A stretch of 64,000 nt of DNA from Chryseobacterium soldanellicola (GCF_900100115.1 NZ_FNKL01000002.1:930001-994000), one strand, 5' to 3'; positions 17,887-27,548 are shown, counted from the stretch's first letter. Numbers and translations: made by a program. The notes: generated from the letters alone by a model not told the origin.

Positions 17887-17908
17887 CTTATTTATATAAA
17901 AATTAGAA

Positions 17909-18877
17909 TTAAATTCCTAAGCTTTCTCTTACTCTTATAATCGTTTCAGTAGCGATTACTCTCGTTTTTCCTGCTCCTTCCTGAAGTTTTGCTTCCAGTT
18001 CATCAAGATTATTCATGTAATAAGAGAAAAGTTCTCTTTCTTTCTCAAATCTTATGAGAATCAAGTCTAAAAGCTCTTTTTTAGCATGACCATAACCATA
18101 GTTTCCTGCTAAATATTTGGTTCGTAATTCTTCCGTCTGCTCAGGCGTTGCAACCAATTGATAGATTGCAAATGTTTTATCCGTTTCAGGATCTTTAGGC
18201 TCTTCCAATGATTTTGAATCTGACTCAATGCTCATTATCTGTTTTTTCAGCTCTTTTTCAGGAAGGAAAATATTGATGATATTCCCTCTTGATTTAGACA
18301 TCTTATGGCCGTCAGTTCCCGGAACATATTTCGTGTCTTTCTGAAGCTCAGCCTGAGGTAAAACCAATACTTCACCCATCTGATTGTTGAATCTTGAAGC
18401 TACGTCACGCGCAATTTCCAGGTGTTGAAGCTGATCTTTTCCTACAGGAACGATTTCTGCGTTATACAATAAAATATCTGCCGCCATTAAAATAGGATAG
18501 GTAAACAAGCCTGCATTTACATCCTGCAATCGGTCTGCTTTATCTTTAAATGAGTGCGCCAAAGTCAATCTCTGATAAGGAAAAAAACATGATAAATGCC
18601 AAGATAGTTCACAGGTTTCAGGGATATCACTCTGTCTGTAAAAAAATGTTTTTTCGGTATCCAGTCCACAAGCAAGCCAAGCCGCAGCAATCTCGTAGGT
18701 ATTCTGTTTTAATTGTTTTGCATCTTTAATCTGTGTCAGCGAGTGAAGATTCGCGATAAATAAAAATGACTCATTTTCTTCCTGTTTTGATAGCTCAATC
18801 GCAGGAATGATTGCACCCAACAAGTTTCCAAGGTGTGGTGTTCCGGTGGCTTGAATGCCGGTAAGAATTCTTGACAT
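17909..18877 (-). CDS. trpS: Tryptophanyl-tRNA synthetase
   Basis: A 322-residue class I synthetase. The first signature is HLGNLLGA (HIGH-like) after TGIQATGTP, and the second is KMSKS in GHKMSKSRGNI. Length and motifs match bacterial TrpRS, which charges tRNA-Trp. It has its own promoter element at 18910-18917 and ends at the strong bidirectional hairpin. Confidence 0.95.
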   Translation of the reverse strand: MSRILTGIQATGTPHLGNLLGAIIPAIELSKQEENESFLFIANLHSLTQIKDAKQLKQNTYEIAAAWLACGLDTEKTFFYRQSDIPETCELSWHLSCFFPYQRLTLAHSFKDKADRLQDVNAGLFTYPILMAADILLYNAEIVPVGKDQLQHLEIARDVASRFNNQMGEVLVLPQAELQKDTKYVPGTDGHKMSKSRGNIINIFLPEKELKKQIMSIESDSKSLEEPKDPETDKTFAIYQLVATPEQTEELRTKYLAGNYGYGHAKKELLDLILIRFEKERELFSYYMNNLDELEAKLQEGAGKTRVIATETIIRVRESLGI

Positions 18878-18909
18878 TGTTTAAAATTTATATTAAAATT
18901 AATGAATTG

Positions 18910-18917
18910 CAAATTTA
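18910..18917 (-). promoter_or_regulatory. -7 element of trpS
   Basis: Reads TAAATTTG on the minus strand, 32 bases before the trpS start. Confidence 0.55.
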
Positions 18918-19015
18918 TGGATTTCTCTCACAGATTTGATGGATTTTCACAGATGTTTGCGTTTAATTTTTGAATTTAAACGCAAGATTTTTATTTCCAA
19001 AACTATTTATTTTTT

Positions 19016-19101
19016 AGAAGGCAAAGGCAAATAAATTTGCTGCACGAAGCTTGAAAGCACAGCTTCATCAAATTAACTTGCTGATTAATTCTTTGCTCAC
19101 T
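19016..19101. repeat. 86-base dispersed repeat, copy 1
   Basis: Begins AGAAGGCAAAGGCAAATAAA and ends TTTGCTCACT. It is the near-identical reverse complement of 25247-25330. It fills the gap between trpS and sanA together with 'CACAGAT' pieces at 18928-18955. Confidence 0.75.
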
Positions 19102-19170
19102 TAGAAAATTAATTATTGTCAAGTTAAAACTTTGCGTCAAAAATCTGAAACATCAGTGAAAGAAAAAATA

Positions 19171-19815
19171 TTAAGGAATTAAAATTTTCTCTCCTCCAAA
19201 TTTAGGTTTAACGCCTAAAATCAAATCATAATATGCCTTTGCTTTAGCAAGATATTCCCGCATATTGGTTTTAAAGCCAGCATATTTATTGACGTCTTTT
19301 GCATTGTATCCAAACGCTTCAACACCGTTTTGCTTTGCTAAAAATACGGCTCTTTCATTATGGAATTTCTGTGAAATAATTACCAGCCTTGTCTGACCGA
19401 AAATTTCTTTTGCTCTCACAACAGAATCCAATGTTCTGAAACCAGCATGATCCAGAAAAATTTTATCCTGCGGAATGCCGTATTGCATTAAAGTTAATAA
19501 CATATCTTCCGGTTCATTATAATCTTTTGTACTATTATCTCCGCTTACGATGATGTTTTTAATTTTTCCGGCTTTATAAAGATCAACTGCAGCCTGAATC
19601 CTGTTGTAGAAATAAGCATTCGGAACGCCGCTGTTCAGGTTTTTACTTGTTCCTAAAAGCAGGGCAGTTTTTGTTTCAGGAACATCAGCAATATGGTAAG
19701 ACACAAAATGATCACTGTCTTTTTCAATGCTGTAATTTGCCCAGGCAATAAAAATAATTCCTGCAACAAGAAGAAGCAGGAAAATTTTAAATATAGTTTT
19801 TATAATTTTTTTCAT
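19171..19815 (-). CDS. sanA: SanA/YdcF family membrane-anchored protein (DUF218)
   Basis: A 214-residue protein with an N-terminal membrane helix (IFKIFLLLLVAGIIFIAWA) and a DUF218 domain beginning ALLLGTSKNLNSGVPN. The motifs NIIVSGDNS and VIISQKFHNERA match the SanA subgroup, linked in E. coli to envelope barrier function (vancomycin sensitivity at high temperature). Biochemical activity is not established. It lies 14 bases after lspA in the same direction. Confidence 0.8.
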   Translation of the reverse strand: MKKIIKTIFKIFLLLLVAGIIFIAWANYSIEKDSDHFVSYHIADVPETKTALLLGTSKNLNSGVPNAYFYNRIQAAVDLYKAGKIKNIIVSGDNSTKDYNEPEDMLLTLMQYGIPQDKIFLDHAGFRTLDSVVRAKEIFGQTRLVIISQKFHNERAVFLAKQNGVEAFGYNAKDVNKYAGFKTNMREYLAKAKAYYDLILGVKPKFGGEKILIP

Positions 19816-19829
19816 TGATTGTGAAATTC

Positions 19830-20468
19830 CTAAAATTCGAGCCCGTTCGGGAACGCTTTTTTTCTGAAAATTAATAATAAAGCTGCTCCAACTGTAATTG
19901 CGGAATCTGCAACATTAAAGATATACTTAAAAAATTCAAGATGTTTTCCCCCGATTAATGGAATATTTTCAGGAACGTTCCAGTCTACGATCGGAAAATG
20001 CAGCATATCAACAACACAGCCCCTCATAAAAGTAGAATACCCTTCACCAACAGGAACAAACTTGGAAATTCCGCCGTAACCGATCCATCGGTCAATGCTT
20101 GGGTCGTAAACAGTTCCGCTGTCAAAAATTAATCCGTAAAACATTCCGTCAATAAGATTTCCGATGGCTCCTGCAAAAATCATTGCCATTGGAATCAAAA
20201 GATAATTGGATTCCCCTTTTTGGAGCCATTTTTTGAAAAGATAAATCATTCCTCCAATTAAGAAAATTCTTACGATAACAAGGAAATATTTACCGATAAC
20301 TCCACCAAAATGAAGTCCGTATGCCATTCCGGGATTTTCAACGAAAGTTAATTTAAAGCCGGGTAAAACAGAAATGCTGTCATCCAGATTAAAATGAGTT
20401 TTTACATAGATTTTTGAAACCTGATCTATTAGTAATATAAGGAAGGTTACTGCGAATATTTTTTTCAT
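19830..20468 (-). CDS. lspA: Lipoprotein signal peptidase
   Basis: A 212-residue signal peptidase II, longer than E. coli LspA (164) because of an extracytoplasmic insertion typical of Bacteroidota. The catalytic Asp pair is in the segments CVVDMLHFPI and FNVADSAITVGA, with GAIGNLID before them. It cleaves prolipoprotein signal peptides in the inner membrane after diacylglycerol transfer. Its ATG overlaps the stop of the DUF2683 gene upstream. Confidence 0.93.
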   Translation of the reverse strand: MKKIFAVTFLILLIDQVSKIYVKTHFNLDDSISVLPGFKLTFVENPGMAYGLHFGGVIGKYFLVIVRIFLIGGMIYLFKKWLQKGESNYLLIPMAMIFAGAIGNLIDGMFYGLIFDSGTVYDPSIDRWIGYGGISKFVPVGEGYSTFMRGCVVDMLHFPIVDWNVPENIPLIGGKHLEFFKYIFNVADSAITVGAALLLIFRKKAFPNGLEF

Positions 20469-20659
20469 TACAATCCTTTTGGTTTAGAAGATTTTGCTAT
20501 TTTTTCGTTTTTTTTATCAATAACCTTCTTAATTGTTTTCTGATTGTGAAATGTATTTCTGGTATGGAATTTTTCGAACTGGATATTCATATCCTTTAAA
20601 ACACTTTTCAGAGCATTCAGTTCCATTGCATTTTTTGTGTGTACTATTATAGATTCCAT
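20468..20659 (-). CDS. DUF2683 family small protein
   Basis: A 63-residue protein beginning MESIIVHTKNAMELNALKSV, matching the DUF2683 family (a short beta-strand plus helix followed by a Lys-rich tail). Relatives can be antitoxin-like or stand-alone; no toxin is adjacent. It overlaps lspA at its stop (TAATG). Confidence 0.65.
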   Translation of the reverse strand: MESIIVHTKNAMELNALKSVLKDMNIQFEKFHTRNTFHNQKTIKKVIDKKNEKIAKSSKPKGL

Positions 20660-20679
20660 TTTTTTGGTTTAAATATTTT

Positions 20680-20925
20680 TTATTTTCTGGACAATTCATC
20701 GAGCCTTTTTCTGTCTTTTGCAGACAAATCATTAATGCCGTTTTTGCCCATTTTACTCAAAAGGTGATCGATCTCTTTTTCCCTTTCGCGCTTTTCTGAA
20801 TTAAACTGATCATCAATCGTGTAATTTCGTTGTTTATCGGGAAAGAATCTGCTTTTGATCCAATCTCTGTTGAAAAACAATAAAATTGCGGCAACAATAA
20901 TGCCTAAAATTAATAATTCGCTCAT
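20680..20925 (-). CDS. DUF6576-type small membrane protein
   Basis: An 81-residue protein with one N-terminal membrane helix (LLILGIIVAAILLFF) and a conserved C-terminal motif reading KMGKNGINDLSAKDRKRLD. I associate that motif with the DUF6576 tail also found on some flavobacterial rhomboid proteases. Function unknown. It has its own candidate promoter at 20981-20988. Confidence 0.65.
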   Translation of the reverse strand: MSELLILGIIVAAILLFFNRDWIKSRFFPDKQRNYTIDDQFNSEKREREKEIDHLLSKMGKNGINDLSAKDRKRLDELSRK

Positions 20926-20980
20926 GGCTATAAATTAAAAATCAGGTTTATAAAGTATTTCATGAAATACGATATAAACC

Positions 20981-20988
20981 CAAATTTA
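20981..20988 (-). promoter_or_regulatory. -7 element before DUF6576 gene
   Basis: Reads TAAATTTG on the minus strand, 55 bases before the DUF6576 start. It may drive that gene, DUF2683, lspA and sanA. Confidence 0.5.
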
Positions 20989-21005
20989 TTTTACAAACCT
21001 TACGG

Positions 21006-21386
21006 TTATTTCTGCATATTTTTCGCTTCGATGCTCAAAGTAGCGTGAGGAACGGCTAATAATCTTTCCTTAGGAATCAGCTTTCCGGTTACTCTGCAGA
21101 CACCATACGTTTTATTCTCAATTCTGATCAGGGCATTCTTAAGATCGCGCACGAATTTTTCCTGTCTTCCTGCTAAAATAGAATTTTGTTCTTTACTTAA
21201 CGTCTCTGCTCCTTCTTCAAATGCTTTGAAAGTCGGAGAAGTATCGTCTGTTCCGTTATTCTGATCATTGATGAAACTTTCTCTGATCAGTTGCAAATCT
21301 TTTTCTGCTTTCTCTATTTTTTCCTTAATGATTGCTTTAAACTCTTGTAAATCAGAATCATTATATCTTACTCTTTCGTCTGACAT
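21006..21386 (-). CDS. DksA/TraR-family protein with degenerate zinc finger
   Basis: A 126-residue protein with the long coiled-coil hairpin of DksA (about residues 10-85) and the family's C-terminal globular end. The zinc finger is eroded: CRVTGKLIPKERLLAVPHA keeps only one of the four Cys. Flavobacterial DksA-like proteins often look like this. RNA polymerase secondary-channel binding is inferred from fold. It lies next to ileS, co-directional. Confidence 0.8.
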   Translation of the reverse strand: MSDERVRYNDSDLQEFKAIIKEKIEKAEKDLQLIRESFINDQNNGTDDTSPTFKAFEEGAETLSKEQNSILAGRQEKFVRDLKNALIRIENKTYGVCRVTGKLIPKERLLAVPHATLSIEAKNMQK

Positions 21387-21445
21387 GTTCTTTTCTCTTT
21401 TTTAATAAAATTATGAAATGGAATTTGAAATCCAATAACTATATG

Positions 21446-24400
21446 TTAATTTTTTTCAACATTTATCTTAAAATTAACCTCATCTATTTCGATTTCGTTA
21501 AAATTTGAAAGTGAAGATACAATTTCTATTTTATTTGACAAGACCTCCGATGAAATATATTCTTCATTTTTCTTAATATCATTTAAAAAAGGTGAATTTT
21601 CTTCTACAAAGATGTTTATTCTGTCTGTTAATTCAAAATTTTTGTCTTTTCTGATATTTTGAATCCTGTTGATAAACTCTCTTGCAATCCCTTCAGATTT
21701 TAACTCATCTGTTAGCGTCAAATCTAATGCCACAGTTGTTTTTCCGTCAGAAGTTACCGTCCATCCGGGGATATCTTTTGTCGAAATTTCCACATCTTCA
21801 AGCGTAATTTCGTAATTCTGAACGTCTATTTTGCCTTCTTTTTCAAGATCGGAAATTTGTTCTGTGCTAAGATTTGCAATCTCTCCTCCAACCACTTTCA
21901 TGTCTTTTCCTAATTTGGGGCCAAGCGCTTTGAAATTTGGTTTGATCTGTTTTACAATTAAATGGGCTGCTTCTTCGGCATTGATTAACTGTAATTCTTT
22001 AACATTTACTTCCTGTTTTATTAACTCTCCGACGGCTAAAATTTGCTCTTCTGTTTTTTTGTCCAAAACAGGAATCAAAACTTTTTGTAACGGCTGGCGT
22101 ACTTTTACATTTTCTTTCTTTCTTAAAGAGAAAACCATACTCGTAATGCTTTGTGCCAAGTGCGTTTTTTCAACCAAGTCCTGATCGATCAAGCTTTCAT
22201 CAGCAACCGGGAAGTCTGTCAAGTGAATGGATTCAGCATTTTCTTTTCCTGTTACTTTATTTAAATCCTGATACAATTGATCCATAAAGAACGGAGCGAT
22301 CGGCGCGGATAGTTTAGCAACAGTTTCCAGACACGTATATAAAGTCTGGTAAGCAGAGATTTTATCTTCTGAATAATCTCCTTTCCAGAAACGTCTTCTG
22401 CATAATCTTACGTACCAGTTGCTTAAGTTGTCATTTACAAAAGTATTGATTGCTCTTGCTACTCTTGTCGGTTCGTAATCTTCGTAGAATGCTTTTACTT
22501 CTTTAATTAATAAATTTAATTCAGAAAGAATCCATCTATCGATTTCCGGACGGTTTTCAACCTCTTTTTCAGAATAATTGAATCCGTCAACATTCGCATA
22601 TAAGGCAAAGAATGAATACGTATTATATAATGTTCCGAAGAATTTCCTTCTTACTTCATCAATTCCTTCGATATCAAATTTCAGGTTTTCCCAAGGGTTT
22701 GCATTCGAGATCATGTACCAGCGTGTAGCATCCGGCCCGTATACTGAAAGTGTTTCAAACGGATCAACCGCATTTCCCAGACGTTTTGACATTTTCTGAC
22801 CGTTTTTATCCAAAACAAGTCCGTTACTCATTACATTTTTATAAGCAACGGAGTCAAAAACCGCCGTTCCGATGGCATGAAGCGTGTAAAACCAACCACG
22901 AGTCTGATCAACACCTTCTGCAATAAAATCTGCCGGGAACGCTTTATTGGTATCAATTAATTCTTTATTCTCAAAAGGATAATGCAGCTGCGCATAAGGC
23001 ATCGAGCCTGAATCAAACCAAACGTCGATCAAGTCGCTTTCACGTCTCATTTCTTTTCCTGAAGCTGAAACCAAAATAATTTTGTCGACTATATTTTTGT
23101 GTAAATCAACCAAAGCGTAATTCTGCTCAGACATATTTCCGATCACAAAACCTTTGAATGGATTTTCTTTCATGAAGCCTGCTTCAATAGATTTTTCAAT
23201 CTCGTTGTATAATTGTTCTACGGAACCGATGATGATTTCTTCTTTCAGATCTTCAGTTCTCCAGATCGGCAACGGGATTCCCCAGTATCTTGAGCGGGAT
23301 AAGTTCCAGTCGTTTACATTTTCCAGCCAGTTGGCGAAACGCCCTTCTCCGGTTGATTTTGGTTTCCAGTTGATTTCTTTATTTAAATTAACCAAACTTT
23401 CTTTTACAGCGGTCATTTTCACAAACCAGGAATCCAGTGGGTAATATAAAAGTGGCTCATCAGTTCTCCAGCTGTGTGGGTAACTGTGAACGTATTTTTC
23501 AACTTTGAAAGCTTTATTTTCTTTTCTTAATTTTAAAGCAATTCTTTCATCAACAGAAAGATAATTTTTTAAATCTGCTATGATCGATTTTAATTGTTCT
23601 TTCTGAATGTTGAATTCTGCAATTTTTTCGTCGTCGCTAAGGTATTCTGCTTTTACATATTCATTGGCAAAACCATAGACTTCATCTTGTACTAAAGACA
23701 AAAACCGACCTTGCAAATCTACCAAAGGAACCGGATTTCCGTTTTCATTTAAAACCAACATTGGCGGAACTTCAGGAGTAGCTTCTTTAGCCACTTTCGC
23801 ATCATCAGCGCCAAAAGTCGGCGCCGTGTGAACGATACCTGTTCCGTCTTCTGTTGTCACAAAATCTCCTGAAATTACTCTGAAAGCATTTTCCGGATTT
23901 TGGTAAGGTTTAGCGTAATCTAATAACTGCTCATATTTAATTCCAACCAAATCAGCACCTTTAAATTCTGCTAATATTTGGTAAGGAATAACTTTGCTTT
24001 CCGAAGTATAGTTTTCGAAATCTTCATCAGTTCCTTCACTATATTTTTTTGCAAACTGTTTTCCAACCAAAGCTTTAGCCAAAACTATATTAATTGGCTC
24101 AAAAGTATATTGATTGAAAGTTTTTACTAAAACATAATCGATTTTTGGTCCGACAGTCAAGGCTGTATTCGAAGGCAACGTCCAAGGAGTTGTCGTCCAA
24201 GCTAAGAAATGTACATCTCCAAAACCTTGTAAAAATGAAGGCAATGTTTCCGGCAATGTCTTGAATTGTGCAACAACCGTTGTGTCAGAAACATCACGGT
24301 AAGCTCCGGGCTGATTTACTTCGTGCGAAGAAAGTCCTGTTCCTGCTTTAGGCGAATAAGGCTGGATCGTGTAACCTTTGTATAATAATCCTTTATCATA

Positions 24401-24901
24401 CAATTGCTTCAACAACCACCAAACCGTCTCCATATATTTTGACTTATACGTGATATACGGATCTTCAAGATCTACCCAATATCCGATTTTTTCGGTAAGG
24501 TTATTCCAGACGTCTGTATAGCGCATTACCGCTTCACGACAAGCTTTGTTGTAATCTTCAATAGAGATTTTTGAGCCAATATCTTCTTTCGTGATTCCTA
24601 ATTCTTTTTCTACGCCAAGCTCCACAGGAAGTCCGTGTGTATCCCAACCCGCTTTACGGAAAACCTGCTTCCCGTTTTGGGTCTGATAACGACAGAAAAT
24701 ATCCTTTAATGCTCTAGCCATAACATGGTGAATTCCGGGCATGCCGTTTGCTGAAGGCGGACCTTCATAAAAAACAAACTCAGGTTTGCCCTCACGAATC
24801 TCAACACTCTTATTGAAGGTTTTATTCTGTTTCCAGAATTCCGCGACATTTTCTGCTATGTCAATAAGGTTGAGGTTTTTGTATTCTTTAAATTGGCTCA
24901 T
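21446..24901 (-). CDS. ileS: Isoleucyl-tRNA synthetase
   Basis: An 1151-residue class I synthetase. The first signature appears as GPPSANGMPGIHHVMA (a GIHH variant of HIGH, usual in Bacteroidota). The KMSKR loop is in KNGQKMSKRLGNAVDP. The large CP1 editing domain (TTTPWTLPSNTAL) is intact, and the anticodon-binding domain and a C-terminal extension follow. It charges tRNA-Ile with editing of valine. Confidence 0.96.
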   Translation of the reverse strand: MSQFKEYKNLNLIDIAENVAEFWKQNKTFNKSVEIREGKPEFVFYEGPPSANGMPGIHHVMARALKDIFCRYQTQNGKQVFRKAGWDTHGLPVELGVEKELGITKEDIGSKISIEDYNKACREAVMRYTDVWNNLTEKIGYWVDLEDPYITYKSKYMETVWWLLKQLYDKGLLYKGYTIQPYSPKAGTGLSSHEVNQPGAYRDVSDTTVVAQFKTLPETLPSFLQGFGDVHFLAWTTTPWTLPSNTALTVGPKIDYVLVKTFNQYTFEPINIVLAKALVGKQFAKKYSEGTDEDFENYTSESKVIPYQILAEFKGADLVGIKYEQLLDYAKPYQNPENAFRVISGDFVTTEDGTGIVHTAPTFGADDAKVAKEATPEVPPMLVLNENGNPVPLVDLQGRFLSLVQDEVYGFANEYVKAEYLSDDEKIAEFNIQKEQLKSIIADLKNYLSVDERIALKLRKENKAFKVEKYVHSYPHSWRTDEPLLYYPLDSWFVKMTAVKESLVNLNKEINWKPKSTGEGRFANWLENVNDWNLSRSRYWGIPLPIWRTEDLKEEIIIGSVEQLYNEIEKSIEAGFMKENPFKGFVIGNMSEQNYALVDLHKNIVDKIILVSASGKEMRRESDLIDVWFDSGSMPYAQLHYPFENKELIDTNKAFPADFIAEGVDQTRGWFYTLHAIGTAVFDSVAYKNVMSNGLVLDKNGQKMSKRLGNAVDPFETLSVYGPDATRWYMISNANPWENLKFDIEGIDEVRRKFFGTLYNTYSFFALYANVDGFNYSEKEVENRPEIDRWILSELNLLIKEVKAFYEDYEPTRVARAINTFVNDNLSNWYVRLCRRRFWKGDYSEDKISAYQTLYTCLETVAKLSAPIAPFFMDQLYQDLNKVTGKENAESIHLTDFPVADESLIDQDLVEKTHLAQSITSMVFSLRKKENVKVRQPLQKVLIPVLDKKTEEQILAVGELIKQEVNVKELQLINAEEAAHLIVKQIKPNFKALGPKLGKDMKVVGGEIANLSTEQISDLEKEGKIDVQNYEITLEDVEISTKDIPGWTVTSDGKTTVALDLTLTDELKSEGIAREFINRIQNIRKDKNFELTDRINIFVEENSPFLNDIKKNEEYISSEVLSNKIEIVSSLSNFNEIEIDEVNFKINVEKN

Positions 24902-24936
24902 TGTAATATATCAATATCGTTGATTAATTAAGTTGG

Positions 24937-24944
24937 CAAATTTA
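24937..24944 (-). promoter_or_regulatory. -7 element of ileS
   Basis: Reads TAAATTTG on the minus strand, 35 bases before the ileS start. Confidence 0.55.
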
Positions 24945-25109
24945 CTAAAATTTACCGGTTTATAATATATGTTTTATTTTGATCGTTTGGATTAAAAATT
25001 ATGTTCAGAAATATAAATGTTTGAATTAATTTTTGTGAATTGTTAATGGTAAATGAGTGAATTTATTAAAGCAAATTATAAGAAACTTTTGGGAATTCAA
25101 TGTTTTTCA

Positions 25110-25170
25110 TAAATAGGAGCGGGCTTTAGCCCGCTTTCAATTTAGATTCAATTCAATTGGCTTTAGCCAA
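25110..25170. repeat. Short hairpins in the 600-base gap
   Basis: AGCGGGCTTTAGCCCGCT at 25118-25135 is a palindrome, and TTGGCTTTAGCCAA at 25157-25170 is a second with the same GGCTTTAGCC core. They occupy the gap 24902-25510, which otherwise holds the 86-base repeat and 'TCTGTG' pieces. No gene seen there. Confidence 0.5.
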
Positions 25171-25246
25171 AACTTAAAATTTCTCACACAAATTTTGCTG
25201 ACAGCGCAGATTTTTTAACGTAAAGTTTTAATTATAACTAATATCA

Positions 25247-25330
25247 AGTGAGCAAGAAGAATCATCAGGTTGATTTGATGAAGCTGTGTTTTCAAGCTTC
25301 GGGCAGCAAATTTATTTGCCTTTGCTTTCT
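25247..25330. repeat. 86-base dispersed repeat, copy 2 (inverted)
   Basis: Reverse complement of 19016-19101 with roughly 90 percent identity by eye. The two copies flank the ileS-sanA block in opposite orientation. Confidence 0.75.
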
Positions 25331-25510
25331 AAAATCAAAAGTTTAAAATAAAACCTTTGCGTTTAAATTAAAAAACAAATAACACAAAGTTTTCACGAAT
25401 AAACACAAATATTAAAACACAATCATCTGTGAAAATTCGTGTCGATCTGTGGTTTAAAATTCAACACTAATATTTCAATCATTCAATCTTTTAATTTTAA
25501 TTAAATAAAT

Positions 25511-26827
25511 TTGTCTTCTAAAAATAAAAAACCATTGGAATTCTATCCATCAATCGAAAAATCAGACATTCAGGAAATAAAAAAGTTTCAGGAGGAAAAA
25601 CTTCAGGAGCTTTTGACCTATCTTGAAACGCATTCTCCTTTTTATCAGAAATTATTCAAAGAAAACAAAATCAATATTGCTGATATTCAGACGCTGGAAG
25701 ATTTGCAGAAAATCCCGACGACGACCAAAAATGACATTCAGCAGAATAATGATGATTTTTTCTGTATCACTCCTGATAAAATTGTAGATTACAGCACAAC
25801 TTCGGGAACTTTGGGCGATCCTGTAACCTTCGGATTATCAGATAACGACCTTGAAAGGCTGGCTTATAATGAAGCCATTTCTTTTGTCTGTGCAGGAATT
25901 CAAAAAGGAGACGTTGTACAAATGATCACGACCATTGACAAACGATTTATGGCAGGTTTAGCTTATTTTTTAGGATTGAGAAAAATGGGTGCAAGCGTTG
26001 TCAGAATGGGTCCCGGAATTCCGGAATTGCAATGGGATTCAATTTTCAGATATAAGCCAAAATATTTGATTACCGTTCCGTCGTTTTTATTAAAAATGAT
26101 CGATTATGCCGAAAAACATGGCGTAGATTACAGAAATTCCAGCGTTTATGGTGCGGTTTGTATCGGTGAAAGCATCAAAAATCAGGATTTTACGGATAAT
26201 ATTCTTTCACAAAAGATCAAGGAAAAATGGGATATTAAATTATTCTCAACCTATGCCTCCACAGAAATGAGCACGGCTTTTACGGAATGTGAATATCAAA
26301 TCGGAGGGCATCAGCATCCTGAATTAATCATTACGGAAATTCTGGACGATGAAGAAAATCCGGTAAAAAATGGAGAAAACGGTGAGCTAACCATTACAAC
26401 GTTGGGCGTTGAAGCCCTTCCATTGTTAAGATTTAAAACAGGAGATATTGTAAAAGCACATTATGAGCCTTGTCAATGCGGAAGAAATACCATGAGACTC
26501 GGTCCTGTTGTCGGACGAAAGCAACAGATGATCAAATATAAAGGAACGACGTTGTATCCGCCGGCGATGAATGATATTTTGAATGATTTCAATACAATTT
26601 TGTGTTATCAGATCGTGATTCAGTCGAATGAAATCGGGTTGGATGAAATTATCATTAAAATAAGCACAGATAGTGACTCTGAAAATTTCGTCAACGAAGT
26701 AAGAGACCATTTCCGGGCAAAATTGAGGGTAAGTCCAAAAATTGAGATCATAGATTTTGATGTTTTGTCCAAAACGGTTTTTAATCCAAACAGTAGGAAG
26801 CCAATTACATTTATAGATTTAAGATAA
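25511..26827 (+). CDS. Phenylacetate-CoA ligase-like AMP-binding enzyme
   Basis: A 438-residue adenylate-forming enzyme of PaaK size and type. The A3-like loop YSTTSGTLGDPVTFG, A5-like STYASTEMSTAFTECEY and the RFKTGD motif are present. In flexirubin clusters such a ligase is thought to activate an aryl acid, plausibly 4-coumarate from the neighbouring ammonia-lyase. The start is uncertain. No ATG occurs near the N-terminus; TTG 25511 follows an in-frame TAA, and a perfect -7 element TAAATTTG (25506-25513) overlaps it, so TTG 25535 is an alternative. Confidence 0.85.
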   Translation: MSSKNKKPLEFYPSIEKSDIQEIKKFQEEKLQELLTYLETHSPFYQKLFKENKINIADIQTLEDLQKIPTTTKNDIQQNNDDFFCITPDKIVDYSTTSGTLGDPVTFGLSDNDLERLAYNEAISFVCAGIQKGDVVQMITTIDKRFMAGLAYFLGLRKMGASVVRMGPGIPELQWDSIFRYKPKYLITVPSFLLKMIDYAEKHGVDYRNSSVYGAVCIGESIKNQDFTDNILSQKIKEKWDIKLFSTYASTEMSTAFTECEYQIGGHQHPELIITEILDDEENPVKNGENGELTITTLGVEALPLLRFKTGDIVKAHYEPCQCGRNTMRLGPVVGRKQQMIKYKGTTLYPPAMNDILNDFNTILCYQIVIQSNEIGLDEIIIKISTDSDSENFVNEVRDHFRAKLRVSPKIEIIDFDVLSKTVFNPNSRKPITFIDLR

Positions 26828-26925
26828 ATGACCATAATATTTAACGAAAATAAAAATAATAGTGGTTCGATCGGACTGCTTTTTTATAATATATTTACGA
26901 ACTTAAATTTTGAAAATTATAAACT

Positions 26926-27540
26926 ATGAAAAAATTATTTTTGCTATTATTTATGGCAATTACAACGGCCACTTTTGCTCAGACTGAAAATCAGCTGATT
27001 ATCCAGCAGGGAAACTTAGATTTTCTAAAGGATCAGACAGAAGTGAATGTTCAGCTGAAATTTGATAATACATTGTATCAGGTTGAAAATTTTACTGAAG
27101 CTCAATATCTTGAAAAAAGAAAAGAAGATATTTTGAAAAACCGTAAAAAAACAGAGCAGGATTGGCATAAATGGAGTGATGCCTGGGAAAAATTCAAAAC
27201 AACCGATTATTTGGATTATTTCTTAAAAGGAATAAATAGCAAATCGAAAAAAGTTCTTTTCAGAAAAGAAGTAAATGCAAAATATACTTTAATTATTGAT
27301 GCAAAATGGATTTATGTAGGTTGGCATGGCGGAATGATCGGGCAGGAAGCAAAACTAACTTCAGATATTACTTTTGTTGAAACAGAAAATCCGTCAAAAG
27401 TTATCATGAAAATACAAGGTGATAAAATATTGGGTAAACCACAAAATAAGGATTTTGTAATGGAATACGGAAGAGTTGCCGGAGCGTACGAAGCAACAGG
27501 AAAAGAATTAGGAAAAGTGATTAAAAAAGCTTTAAAATAA
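26926..27540 (+). CDS. Secreted hypothetical protein in flexirubin cluster
   Basis: A 204-residue protein with a clear signal peptide (KKLFLLLFMAITTATFAQ). The rest shows beta-strand patterns with charged linkers and Trp-rich segments (DWHKWSDAWEKF, WIYVGWHGGMIG). No family recognised. It sits between the CoA ligase and the halogenase-like gene; a terminator hairpin follows. Role in pigment formation is possible but unproved. Confidence 0.6.
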   Translation: MKKLFLLLFMAITTATFAQTENQLIIQQGNLDFLKDQTEVNVQLKFDNTLYQVENFTEAQYLEKRKEDILKNRKKTEQDWHKWSDAWEKFKTTDYLDYFLKGINSKSKKVLFRKEVNAKYTLIIDAKWIYVGWHGGMIGQEAKLTSDITFVETENPSKVIMKIQGDKILGKPQNKDFVMEYGRVAGAYEATGKELGKVIKKALK

Positions 27541-27548
27541 AAATAAAA

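Noticed and set aside
20468..20925. Toxin-antitoxin pair
   Set aside because: The DUF2683 and DUF6576 small proteins are adjacent, but neither shows a toxin motif and they sit in a housekeeping run with lspA.
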